From contig JBIQIY010000025.1 in assembly GCA_044507775.1 (NCBI GenBank), positions 1-64,000 of the forward strand: 64,000 nucleotides of DNA, read 5' to 3'. Position numbers and translations under genes: made by a program. The notes beneath the pieces were generated by a model. The model ran no database searches, was not told the DNA's origin, and worked only from the letters and a program-made list of their open reading frames with translations. Of this stretch, positions 14,041 to 23,037 are shown one piece after another (position 1 is the first letter of the stretch; each line of letters opens with the position of its first letter). The DNA comes from Chryseosolibacter sp044507775 (lineage in GTDB: Bacteria; Bacteroidota; Bacteroidia; Cytophagales; Cyclobacteriaceae).

Positions 14041-15060
14041 TCACGAAATGATGGGGCGCACGGACTTCCGATACTTAAGTTCCGGCTTCAAAAGAATCTG
14101 CTTGGATTTTATTTCCTTTTTCTGAAGCATGAAGAAAAGATACTTCACCGCGAGCCGGCAGATTTCCCGGGTGGGCTGTGTAATGCAGGTGAGGGGAGTG
14201 GCCAGGTAGTCGAGATAAGGATGGTCGTCGAAGGTGATCAGCGAGATGTCGTCCGGGATGTTCAGGTTTTCTTCCCGCAGCGCTTTCATGCAGCCCATGG
14301 CGATTGTGTTGCTCAGCGCGAAGATCGCAGTGGGCCGTTCCGGTAATTGCAGCAATAGTTTTGTTTCCTTGTAACCATTTTCGACGCTGAATTCGTCGCC
14401 GGAAATGTGAACGTTCTGAATTCCGGAGCTCACCATAGCATCGGAATATCCCTGTATTCTCAGCTTGTTTGGCACGGAGTGTCTGACGCCCTGTATGCAG
14501 GCGATGTTTGTGTGGCCTTGTTCGATGAGGTGCTTCGTCGCCATGACGGCGCCCTCATAGTTGTCTGTGGAAACGTATGGAATATCCTGGTCCTCGAAGT
14601 AGCGATCCATGCAGACGACAGGGATGCCGCGGTCGTGCAGTTTTTTGATGCTCTTCCAGTTCTGGCTGCAAGGCACGATGAGTAGTCCTTCGATGTTGCG
14701 CGACTGCATTTGCAGCAGTTCCTCGTTTTCAATGTCGGTGCTTTCATCGCTGTCGCCGATGATGGTGATGTATCCGCGGTTGCGGATTTCCGTGTTGACT
14801 TCGCTGGCGATGTCGGCGAAGAACGGGTTGCTCAGCGAGGGGATGATGAGGGCGATGGTGTTGCTTTTGCCGGACTTGAGGTTGGCGGCGAACTGGTTGG
14901 GGACATAGTTGAGTCTGCGCGCGGTTTCCTTGACTTTGAGCTGCGATTTCTTGCTGATGCGAAACTGTTCCGCTTTTCCGTTGAGGACCCGTGAGACTGT
15001 ACTGATAGAGACGCCTGCGGTTTTGGCTATGTCGACAATGCTTACCTTTTGATTGGCCAT
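14041..15060 (-). CDS. LacI-family transcriptional repressor
   Basis: The 339-residue regulator has an N-terminal HTH (VSIVDIAKTAGVSISTVSRV) with the hinge helix (YVPNQFAANLKSGK) and a periplasmic-binding-like sugar domain (residues 60-339) of normal length. In this family sugar binding changes affinity for a palindromic operator with central CG. It is divergent from the SusC gene and three AAACGTTT palindromes lie between them, the first 12 bases before its own start, so it very likely represses the transport operon and itself. Residues such as D145 and R196 shape the sugar pocket by analogy; the inducer is probably a pentose or a nucleoside fragment (inference). Confidence 0.92.
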   Translation of the reverse strand: MANQKVSIVDIAKTAGVSISTVSRVLNGKAEQFRISKKSQLKVKETARRLNYVPNQFAANLKSGKSNTIALIIPSLSNPFFADIASEVNTEIRNRGYITIIGDSDESTDIENEELLQMQSRNIEGLLIVPCSQNWKSIKKLHDRGIPVVCMDRYFEDQDIPYVSTDNYEGAVMATKHLIEQGHTNIACIQGVRHSVPNKLRIQGYSDAMVSSGIQNVHISGDEFSVENGYKETKLLLQLPERPTAIFALSNTIAMGCMKALREENLNIPDDISLITFDDHPYLDYLATPLTCITQPTREICRLAVKYLFFMLQKKEIKSKQILLKPELKYRKSVRPIIS

Positions 15061-15354
15061 AGGTCGGGATGGAACAAACGTTTATTCAATCCCCGCGCAA
15101 TATAGGGTATTGAGCGTAAAATCGCGGCAGCCGGCCGGCGAAAGTTTCGGAAAGGAGCGGGTTTGCGCAAACGTTTAATGTGTTTGGTGCCAATGAAGGA
15201 CCGGGAATTAAACCCGGATCGCATAAATTAATGGGTTGATAACCAGTATTGTATATCAAAAGTTCCCGCCGGGATGCCATCGTTTGGCACAAACGTTTGT
15301 TCTAATGCCGTTCTTTTTCCTATAATTGCAGGGTATCAACAAACCTCTGACAAT
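15061..15354. promoter_or_regulatory. LacI operator region with three AAACGTTT palindromes
   Basis: Three copies of the LacI-type palindrome core AAACGTTT lie at 15076-15083, 15169-15176 and 15291-15298. The third is the most complete, ACAAACGTTTGT (15289-15300). The first is directly upstream of the LacI gene start. Spacings of 93 and 122 bases would permit DNA looping by a tetramer or two dimers. No gene lies in this stretch. Confidence 0.75.
15296..15328 (+). promoter_or_regulatory. susC promoter overlapping the third operator
   Basis: TTTG (15296-15299) and TATAATTG (15321-15328, consensus TAnnTTTG with one change) are 21 bases apart. The TTTG box lies inside the third operator palindrome, so a bound repressor would cover the -33 element. 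Confidence 0.6.
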
Positions 15355-18300
15355 ATGAAATCAACACTACTCAGAAGGATCGCTTGCATCGCGCGCATTC
15401 TGCCATTCACCCTCCCCCTATGCGCCATGCTCTGCACGCTCCCGTCGCACGCTTCGCCTACGCCGCAAGCTATCACCGTCTCCGGAACGGTTTCATCCTC
15501 GGAAGACCAGATGGGCATCCCCGGCGTCAACGTGCTCATCAAAGGCACTTCCCTCGGAACGGTCACCGACGTCAACGGCCACTACACGCTCGAAGTACCC
15601 GGCCGCGAATCGGTACTCGTCTTCAGCTCCATCGGCTATGAAACCCAGGAGTTTACCGTCGGCGAAAACACGTCCCTCAATGTGACGCTCGCGCCCAGCC
15701 TGACCTCACTCGAAGAAGTAGTGGTCGTCGGCTACGGCACGCAGGAGAAAGTAAGCGTCACCAGCTCGGTAAGCGCCATCAACGGCGATGAACTCATGCG
15801 CCGCCCTGTTACCAGTATCCAACAGGCCATGCAGGGGAAACTGGCCGGCCTAACGATCCTCGACCGCGGCGGTAGCCCCGGCTCGCCCAATACCCAGATC
15901 GTTGTAAGAGGGATCAGCAGACCGCACAAAGCGGTCGGACTCGGCCCCACCGCTGACTCTGAGATCGGTGAAAACTCTCCGCTCGTCATCGTCGACGGGG
16001 TCGAACAACCGTTTCAGAATATCAACCCCGATGACATTGCCTCCATCTCCATTCTCAAGGACGCAAGCTCTACCGCCATCTACGGTTCACGCGCCGCGAA
16101 CGGTGTCATCCTGATCACCACCAAACGCGGGACCGGTGGAAAAGTACAGGTCTCCTACAACGGCTTCTACGCGGTGCAAAAAGCCGTCAACCACCCGGAA
16201 CACATGGACATCGAAAGCTATATGCGCCTGCAGAATGTCGCGTTCGAGAATGTCAACCGGCCTCCTAAATACACGGAAGCTCAGATCCAGGAATACGTCG
16301 CAGGAACCAAAACCAACCCGCTCCGGTATCCGCTGGTTTTCGACTGGTACAATCGCCTGCTGCACACCGCACCTCAGGTAAACCACACACTATCGGTCAG
16401 CGGCGGAAATGAGAACTTCAAAGCGAGATTGAGCCTCCGCTCGCAGGAGCAGGAAGGGATCATTGCAAATACGGAATCGAAACTCAACGATATCAGAGTC
16501 AACACCGATTTCAGGATCTCACCCAGGATCAGCATTGCCACGGACCTCGACTTCCGCTATCAGAACAACCTCGAGCCGGACAACATCAACGAGATCTTTC
16601 GCCAGATGATGCAGAACTCAATCTGGGCGGTGCCAAAATACCCGAACGGTGATTACGGCGGAGGCACGCAAGGCAACAACCCACTCCTCCTTGCCGAAAA
16701 AGGCGGATACAACCGAAGAAAAAGCAATTACATCTTCGGAAATATCACGGGCTCCTGGGCAATCACAAAAGGACTTGACTTCACCACCCAACTCGCCGTC
16801 CGTTCGACCGACGTCATCGGAAAGAACTTTGTGCGGACCTGGCAAACCAAGGATTCGACTGTAGTCAGGAAATCCAACCTGATCAACAAGCTCACGGAGC
16901 AAAGAATAAATACCCGCGAGATCACGCTGAACAGCTACCTGACTTACAATGCAGATCTCGGCGAAAATCATTCACTCAAGCTCATGGGTGGATATTCGCA
17001 AATAACCAACGACAACAGCGAGCTCAAGGCTTATCGCCAGGGTTTTTACAACAACGACGTCCAGGCGATAGGACAGGGAACGAATGACGCCACGAAAGAT
17101 AACGATGGTGGTGACTATGAATGGGGCCTGCGCTCCTATTTTGGAAGGCTCAACTATGCCTACCTGGGCAAATACCTCCTTGAAGCGAACGGCCGATACG
17201 ATGGCTCGTCGCGGTTTTCGAAGAAGAATCAATACAGTTTCTTCCCTTCGTTTTCGCTTGGCTGGAGATTGTCGGAAGAAAATTTCTGGAACGGTCTTGA
17301 GAACGTCGTCTCCGACTTCAAGCTTCGCGGTTCGTGGGGCGAAACCGGAAACCAGGCCATTCCCCTGTATGCGTTTTACCCTACCATGGATCTCGTAACG
17401 TATAACTTCAACGGCGCGACTGTCCCCGGGTATGTACAAGGATCCCTCTATGATCAAAACCTGCATTGGGAGACCACCACACAAACGGATATCGGATTGG
17501 ATGCCGAGCTCTGGAGTGGAAGACTTTCCCTGACGGTCGACTATTACAAGAAAATAACGGATGGTATCCTTTTGAACTTGCCCGTCCCCGGGAACTACGG
17601 GCTGAAGCCAAGTTCGCAGAATGCCGGAAAGGTTGAAAATAAGGGATGGGAATTTACGGTAGGATCGCGGAATCGCATCGGGAAATTCGGTGTGAATGCA
17701 GATGTCAACATGTCGATCACGGAAAACACGGTGCTTGATCTCGCCGGCACAGGGCCTTACATCCAGGGCGATGATATTGATCCTCGCTATATAACTCAGG
17801 AAGGCTTGCCGATCAATGCGTTCTGGGGCTACAAAACTGACGGATTGTTTCAGACCGACGACGAGGCGGGCAGCTACCCTCAGTTCATGCGGCCGGCTAA
17901 AGCGGGTGACGTGAAGGTGGTGGACCGCGACGGCGACGGGGACATCGATCCCGATGATATGACCTACCTCGGCAATTCTTTCCCGAAATACACTTTTGGA
18001 GGAACATTCAACGTGACCTACAAGGCGTTTACACTCAACCTTCTGCTGCAGGGTGCCGCCGATGTCAAAATGCGCATAGCACGGGCGTTAGGAGAAGCGG
18101 GCAACTACGAAGGGTTTACGCCTGACATTTACACAAACAACTACTGGACGCCCGAACGTCCGGATGCGCGATTTGCCCGGCCCACAAAACAGGACCTGCG
18201 CAACCAGGCATCTACCGATCGCATGCTTGTCGATGCTTCGTACCTCCGGGTAAAGAACGTTCAACTGATGTACCGCTTGCCATCATCCCTTACCCGCAAG

Positions 18301-18459
18301 GTCTTCATCGAAAACGCGAGCGTGTTTGTGTCGGGAACCAACCTGCTGACATTCTCCAAGCTTAACGAGTGGAATCTCGACCCCGAATCATCGTCGGGCT
18401 GGCAGAATTTCTATCCCCAGACGAGCGTGTATACCGTGGGTTTAAGCCTCAACCTTTAA
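15355..18459 (+). CDS. SusC-like TonB-dependent outer-membrane transporter
   Basis: The 1034-residue protein has a signal peptide, a carboxypeptidase-like beta domain (residues about 40-120, GTVTDVNGHYTLEV), the TonB box EEVVVVGYGT, a plug domain (about 130-250) and a 22-strand barrel ending in an aromatic-type strand. It pulls oligosaccharides through the outer membrane using TonB energy together with its SusD partner encoded next. I chose ATG 15355, which gives a good signal peptide; the upstream frame to 15274 lies in the operator region. It is the first gene of the LacI-controlled operon. Confidence 0.95.
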   Translation: MKSTLLRRIACIARILPFTLPLCAMLCTLPSHASPTPQAITVSGTVSSSEDQMGIPGVNVLIKGTSLGTVTDVNGHYTLEVPGRESVLVFSSIGYETQEFTVGENTSLNVTLAPSLTSLEEVVVVGYGTQEKVSVTSSVSAINGDELMRRPVTSIQQAMQGKLAGLTILDRGGSPGSPNTQIVVRGISRPHKAVGLGPTADSEIGENSPLVIVDGVEQPFQNINPDDIASISILKDASSTAIYGSRAANGVILITTKRGTGGKVQVSYNGFYAVQKAVNHPEHMDIESYMRLQNVAFENVNRPPKYTEAQIQEYVAGTKTNPLRYPLVFDWYNRLLHTAPQVNHTLSVSGGNENFKARLSLRSQEQEGIIANTESKLNDIRVNTDFRISPRISIATDLDFRYQNNLEPDNINEIFRQMMQNSIWAVPKYPNGDYGGGTQGNNPLLLAEKGGYNRRKSNYIFGNITGSWAITKGLDFTTQLAVRSTDVIGKNFVRTWQTKDSTVVRKSNLINKLTEQRINTREITLNSYLTYNADLGENHSLKLMGGYSQITNDNSELKAYRQGFYNNDVQAIGQGTNDATKDNDGGDYEWGLRSYFGRLNYAYLGKYLLEANGRYDGSSRFSKKNQYSFFPSFSLGWRLSEENFWNGLENVVSDFKLRGSWGETGNQAIPLYAFYPTMDLVTYNFNGATVPGYVQGSLYDQNLHWETTTQTDIGLDAELWSGRLSLTVDYYKKITDGILLNLPVPGNYGLKPSSQNAGKVENKGWEFTVGSRNRIGKFGVNADVNMSITENTVLDLAGTGPYIQGDDIDPRYITQEGLPINAFWGYKTDGLFQTDDEAGSYPQFMRPAKAGDVKVVDRDGDGDIDPDDMTYLGNSFPKYTFGGTFNVTYKAFTLNLLLQGAADVKMRIARALGEAGNYEGFTPDIYTNNYWTPERPDARFARPTKQDLRNQASTDRMLVDASYLRVKNVQLMYRLPSSLTRKVFIENASVFVSGTNLLTFSKLNEWNLDPESSSGWQNFYPQTSVYTVGLSLNL

Positions 18460-18488
18460 GAAGTATCAATCTAAAAATATCAGAAATC

Positions 18489-20063
18489 ATGAGTAACATA
18501 AAATATAAAGTTCTCGTGCTCATCGCATGCTTCACAATCGGGGCCTGTGACGATATCCTTGAAACCGTACCGACGGACCGGATCTCCACGGAGATATTCT
18601 GGAAGACGGATCAGGATGCGCTGCTCGCGGCGAACGCTGTCTACACATTCCTGGTGGAGAACGCCAGCCACTACGTTAGCTGGGACGGCATGTCTGACAT
18701 TGGCTACACACATCAGCCGCAGTCTGCGGAGTCTTTTATCCTGCAGGGTCAGTTCGATGCGTTGAACAGTCGGGTCAAGGACGACTGGGCAAAGATGTAT
18801 GCGGGCATCCGGGCAGCGAACACGTTCCTCACGCATATCGAGAAACTCGAGCCGACTAATGCAAACCTGATAAACCGACTAAAGGGTGAGGTGAAGACGC
18901 TCCGCGCATACTTCTACATGCGTTTGGCTTCGTTATACGGTGACGTGCCATTGCATACCACGGAAATAACGCTGGAAGAAAGTAAAACTGTTTCAAGAAC
19001 GCCGGTCGCACAGGTGTGGGATTTTGTTTCCGCTGAACTGACTGAGGCTGCGGGAATGTTGCCGAATACGCAAACAGACAAAGGACGGATCACCAAAGGC
19101 GCAGCGCTGGGTATCCTTTCCCGGGCCATGCTTTATGCCGGACGCTATCAGGAGGCCGCCGATGCAGCGAAAGCTGTCATGGACTTGAACGTTTACAGTA
19201 TCTATCCGTCATACGAGAAACTATTCAGCTACGCAGCGGAAAACAACAGCGAAGTTATTCTCGATATCCAGTTTGTAGACGACGCGTACTCCAACAACAT
19301 CTTCAACGTGCTGGCCCAAAGCAGCATGAACAGCCGGAGCCTTTACGTTCCCACAAAAAACCTTGTTGATGCGTATGAGATGGCCAACGGACTTCCGATT
19401 ACGGATGGCGCAAGCGGCTTCGATCCCTTTGATCCCTACACAGGCCGCGATCCACGGTTAGCATATTCAGTGTTCCTTCCCGGCGATATGTTGCCGAACA
19501 ACAAGGTCTTCAATCCCAAACCGAACAGCACAACCGGCGATGCAGTGGGGTCCACGTTTGTCGTGTCGCCGACGGGATTCAACCTTCAGAAATATGTCAA
19601 CGCGGAAGATCTGGGAAATCCTTCTAACTGCGGGATTAACCTCATCCTCATGCGTTATCCCGAGGTTCTCCTGACCTACGCGGAGGCGAAGGTTGAACTT
19701 GATCAGATCGACCAGTCTGTGTACGACGCAATCAACGAGATACGGCAAAGGCCCGATGTAAACATGCCCGAAATTGCGACGGGTAAATCACAGGACGACC
19801 TAAGGAAAATTATTCGCCATGAACGGCTGGTCGAGCTCGCCTTCGAAGGCCTGAGGTTTTTCGATATTCGCCGCTGGCGCATAGCCGAAGACGTTATGCC
19901 CGGCAAGGTTTACGGGATGACCTATGTGGATGACAACGCCGAACTTCAGACAGTCGAAGTAACGGCGTGGGAGAATTTCTTCTCTCCACGAAATTATCTG
20001 TGGCCTATTCCGCAAACGGAAAGAGAACTCAACACTAACCTGGATCAAAACGACGACTGGTAA
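18489..20063 (+). CDS. SusD-like surface glycan-binding lipoprotein
   Basis: The 524-residue protein has a lipoprotein signal with C20 in FTIGAC, then the TPR-like fold of SusD with the usual C-terminal signature (FEGLRFFDIRRW and ENFFSPRNYLWPIP). It caps the SusC barrel and binds the substrate. The start ATG 18489 is 30 bases after the SusC stop. Its substrate cannot be read from the sequence; the enzymes encoded downstream suggest a sulfated or nucleotide-related furanoside (inference). Confidence 0.94.
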   Translation: MSNIKYKVLVLIACFTIGACDDILETVPTDRISTEIFWKTDQDALLAANAVYTFLVENASHYVSWDGMSDIGYTHQPQSAESFILQGQFDALNSRVKDDWAKMYAGIRAANTFLTHIEKLEPTNANLINRLKGEVKTLRAYFYMRLASLYGDVPLHTTEITLEESKTVSRTPVAQVWDFVSAELTEAAGMLPNTQTDKGRITKGAALGILSRAMLYAGRYQEAADAAKAVMDLNVYSIYPSYEKLFSYAAENNSEVILDIQFVDDAYSNNIFNVLAQSSMNSRSLYVPTKNLVDAYEMANGLPITDGASGFDPFDPYTGRDPRLAYSVFLPGDMLPNNKVFNPKPNSTTGDAVGSTFVVSPTGFNLQKYVNAEDLGNPSNCGINLILMRYPEVLLTYAEAKVELDQIDQSVYDAINEIRQRPDVNMPEIATGKSQDDLRKIIRHERLVELAFEGLRFFDIRRWRIAEDVMPGKVYGMTYVDDNAELQTVEVTAWENFFSPRNYLWPIPQTERELNTNLDQNDDW

Positions 20064-20082
20064 ACAACAACCCACATTATTC

Positions 20083-21999
20083 ATGAAGCCTTTTTGGAAA
20101 TGTTTTGATCTGCTGATCGTGTTTTCCTGTTTCGCGGTCGGCCAGGCTGCTTACGCGCAGGGATCTGTTACACGCGTCCCCGCAAAGAACGCATATGCCG
20201 ACCCTGCAGATGTATCCGTAGCAGGACTGCTTGGCGACGCGATCTCAGCCAGTCGCAATGGTCGTCTGGCAGCGTTGCCTGAATGGAAAGACGGCGAACT
20301 CATCAACATGTTCAGCCCGGAGATACGGGACAACCACAACAAGACCGATTGGTACGGGGAGCATGCGGGCAAGTGGCTCTACACTGCCGCCATCGCCGCC
20401 CGCCAAAGCGCGGATCCGCGATTGAAGGAGGCATTACTGAAGACAGCAGATCAGTTGGTGAACGACCAGGCACCGGACGGATATCTGGGAGTCTACTCTC
20501 CGGCTATACGCATCACAAACGAGAAGGCCGCGCATAACCGTTCCTGGGATACGTGGAACCTCACGCTGATGACGCTCGGGTTGCTGGAAGTAAACAAATA
20601 CTATCCCAATGAAAAATACCTGAATGCTGCGAAGAAGATCGGTGACTTGTTTGTGCGCACATTCGGGAAAGAAGGAAACGACATCACCGACTACGGCACG
20701 CGATACGGGATTTCCGCCACCATCGCCATGGACGCGGTGATCGAATTGTATAAGGCAACGGGCGATAAAGACTACCTGGAGCTGGCGGAGATCATCGTGA
20801 AAAGAATGGAAGAACGCGATCACGTGAAGCTTGTCCGCGTCGGCCTCAATGGGGGTGATATGGAAACGGTGGGAGACGGGAAAGCGTATCAATTGCTGTG
20901 GAATCTGACGGGGCTTGCCAAGTTGTATGACGTCACCGGAAACAACGACTATCTCCAGGCGATCCGGAATGCATGGCAGAATGTAAGGGATTATCACCTG
21001 ACGATCGCCGGCGGACCGTGGGGAGGTGTCGGGAAGCATCTGGAGTGCTTTAACCGGAAGAACTTCTGGAATCCGTATGGATTTATTGAGACCTGCAGCA
21101 CCATGTCGTGGATACAGCTGAACAAGGAATTGTTTCGGCTCACAGGTGAAGCGGAGTTTGCGCAGGAACTGGAAACGGCCGCGTACAACGCGTTGCTGGG
21201 TGCACAAATGCCGAACGGACGTGATTGGTGCTATCATTCCTTCAGCAACGGACGCAGGCACATCGCCCATTTCAACGACTGTTGTCCTTCAAGTGGCGCG
21301 ATGGCGCTGGAAGAGTTGACGCCCGTCATTTTCTCTCGCAGGGAAAACGGTATTTCCATTAACCTTTATACGGAGAGCCAAGCGAAGATCGCAGTGAACG
21401 GATCGGCGGAAGTCAGAATATCACAGAAAACAAATTATCCTTTCGACGGAGACATCACGGTAACCGTGAATACAAAAAAGAAGCAGGCTTTTCCGCTTTT
21501 CGTGCGGATTCCCGAATGGGCATCCGGAGCTGACATCACGATCAATGGAAAACCTTCGGGTGCGCCTCCTGCCGTGAGCGGGGAGTTTGTTAGGCTTGAA
21601 CGAAGCTGGAAGCAAGATGATGTTGTGCAAATTTCGTTTCCCGTCGAGCTTAAGGTGGAGCGGAAAGTAGAGCGGGTAGGTACTCCGCAGGGAGGGCCTG
21701 ATATGTACAACGTCACCTGGTTTGCCCTGACCCGTGGACCGCTTGTGTACGCAGCCAACGGCTTGATCGGCGGAACAGACCGCGAGCGATCGTTCGGGTT
21801 GCCGGCCAGCGAGATCAGATCGTATATTACCGAAACGAAAACACCCGAAGGATACAGGGGCCCCGCTTATCAGCTCAAGACTCCCGGTGGTGAAAAGATG
21901 CTCTTCGTTCCGTACTATGAAGCGGACGGCAGGGAGTCCGGTACGTGGAGGCTGACGTGGCTTCAAAACGGAATTGACCAGGAATCCGACGGCGAGTAG
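20083..21999 (+). CDS. GH127-like furanosidase (DUF1680 family)
   Basis: The 638-residue protein has a signal peptide ending in YAQG and an (alpha/alpha)6 barrel followed by beta domains. The motif IETCSTM (around residue 335) and the pair FNDCCPSSG (around residue 400) match the Glu, Cys and paired Cys residues that hold zinc and act in GH127 beta-L-arabinofuranosidases. It probably removes a furanose (L-arabinose or ribose-like) from an imported oligosaccharide. It starts 19 bases after SusD. GH146 is a close alternative; the exact sugar is uncertain. Confidence 0.82.
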   Translation: MKPFWKCFDLLIVFSCFAVGQAAYAQGSVTRVPAKNAYADPADVSVAGLLGDAISASRNGRLAALPEWKDGELINMFSPEIRDNHNKTDWYGEHAGKWLYTAAIAARQSADPRLKEALLKTADQLVNDQAPDGYLGVYSPAIRITNEKAAHNRSWDTWNLTLMTLGLLEVNKYYPNEKYLNAAKKIGDLFVRTFGKEGNDITDYGTRYGISATIAMDAVIELYKATGDKDYLELAEIIVKRMEERDHVKLVRVGLNGGDMETVGDGKAYQLLWNLTGLAKLYDVTGNNDYLQAIRNAWQNVRDYHLTIAGGPWGGVGKHLECFNRKNFWNPYGFIETCSTMSWIQLNKELFRLTGEAEFAQELETAAYNALLGAQMPNGRDWCYHSFSNGRRHIAHFNDCCPSSGAMALEELTPVIFSRRENGISINLYTESQAKIAVNGSAEVRISQKTNYPFDGDITVTVNTKKKQAFPLFVRIPEWASGADITINGKPSGAPPAVSGEFVRLERSWKQDDVVQISFPVELKVERKVERVGTPQGGPDMYNVTWFALTRGPLVYAANGLIGGTDRERSFGLPASEIRSYITETKTPEGYRGPAYQLKTPGGEKMLFVPYYEADGRESGTWRLTWLQNGIDQESDGE

Positions 22000-22047
22000 A
22001 AGTGAATTAGAGAAATGAATGTTGAAAATTAGGATGAAAACGAAATC

Positions 22048-23010
22048 ATGAGCAAGATTCTGGTAGTCGGAAGTTCAAATACAGACCTGATTGCACGCGT
22101 AGACAGGTTCCCTATGGCAGGGGAGACAGTGGAAGGTAAATTTTTTCTTCAGGCGATGGGAGGGAAGGGAGCGAACCAGGCTCTCGCAGCTCACCGTCTG
22201 GGAGGTAATGTGAAGTTTGTCACCTGTCTGGGCAATGATGCAAACGGCAAAAACACTCTGAAATACTATCAACAGGAAGGCCTGGATGTATCGTCGGCCC
22301 TTATCGTAAAAGATGCGCCCACGGGCACCGCCATGATCCTGGTTAATAAAGAGGGCGAGAACTGTATAGTTATTACACCGGGCGCCAACCAGGAACTGTC
22401 TTCAGGTTATATCGAAAACATCGAAGATGAAATTGCAACGGCATCGATGGTGGTCCTGCAAATGGAAATTCCGATGGATACGGTGCGGAAGGTCTGCGAG
22501 ATCGCCTCGCGTTTCAGCACCCAGGTGCTGTTGAACGTCGCTCCTGCGCGTGAAGTGGATGCCTCCCTGCTCAAACTTGTCGATATCCTCGTGGTGAACG
22601 AAACAGAGATCGAAAAGATCTCCGGAATGAGTATAGCGACGGATGGGGAGGAGGCTGTCATAGAGTCTATTCTTGCCATGGGAGCGGGAACCGTGATCCT
22701 TACTCTGGGAAGAAAGGGGTGCGTCGTCCGCAATCATCAGGTGAATACACACATCAACGCCTTTCAGGTTGAAGCAGTAGACACAACGGCAGCGGGTGAC
22801 ACTTTTTGTGGTGCGCTGGTGGCGAAACTGAGCAAAGGAGTGGAACTGGTGGACGCGTTGAAGTTCGCAACGGCATCTTCGGCAGTGTGTGTTATGAAGC
22901 TGGGTGCTCAGCCTTCGATTCCCACAGAAAAGGAAGTGGAAGCATTTTTGAGTCAGGATGTAGCGCTGGTGGAAAATGGCGCGGATAAAACGAATCAATC
23001 GAATAAATAG
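22048..23010 (+). CDS. rbsK: Ribokinase
   Basis: The cytoplasmic PfkB-family enzyme phosphorylates D-ribose to ribose-5-phosphate with ATP. It has 320 residues, the N-terminal substrate loop with NTDLIARVDRFP and GGKGANQALAAHRLGG, and the C-terminal signature DTTAAGDTFCGAL with catalytic base D251. The presence of a ribokinase in a SusC/SusD operon is the best clue to the end product of this locus, namely free ribose or a related pentose. It follows the GH127-like gene by 48 bases and precedes a secreted ADP-ribosylglycohydrolase-type enzyme. Confidence 0.93.
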   Translation: MSKILVVGSSNTDLIARVDRFPMAGETVEGKFFLQAMGGKGANQALAAHRLGGNVKFVTCLGNDANGKNTLKYYQQEGLDVSSALIVKDAPTGTAMILVNKEGENCIVITPGANQELSSGYIENIEDEIATASMVVLQMEIPMDTVRKVCEIASRFSTQVLLNVAPAREVDASLLKLVDILVVNETEIEKISGMSIATDGEEAVIESILAMGAGTVILTLGRKGCVVRNHQVNTHINAFQVEAVDTTAAGDTFCGALVAKLSKGVELVDALKFATASSAVCVMKLGAQPSIPTEKEVEAFLSQDVALVENGADKTNQSNK

Positions 23011-23037
23011 AAGTTAAAATTGAAGAAAAGAGAACCT

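Noticed and set aside
20434..21270. 278-residue minus-strand frame inside the GH127-like gene
   Set aside because: The sense frame has conserved active-site motifs; the antisense product has none and no promoter or start context.
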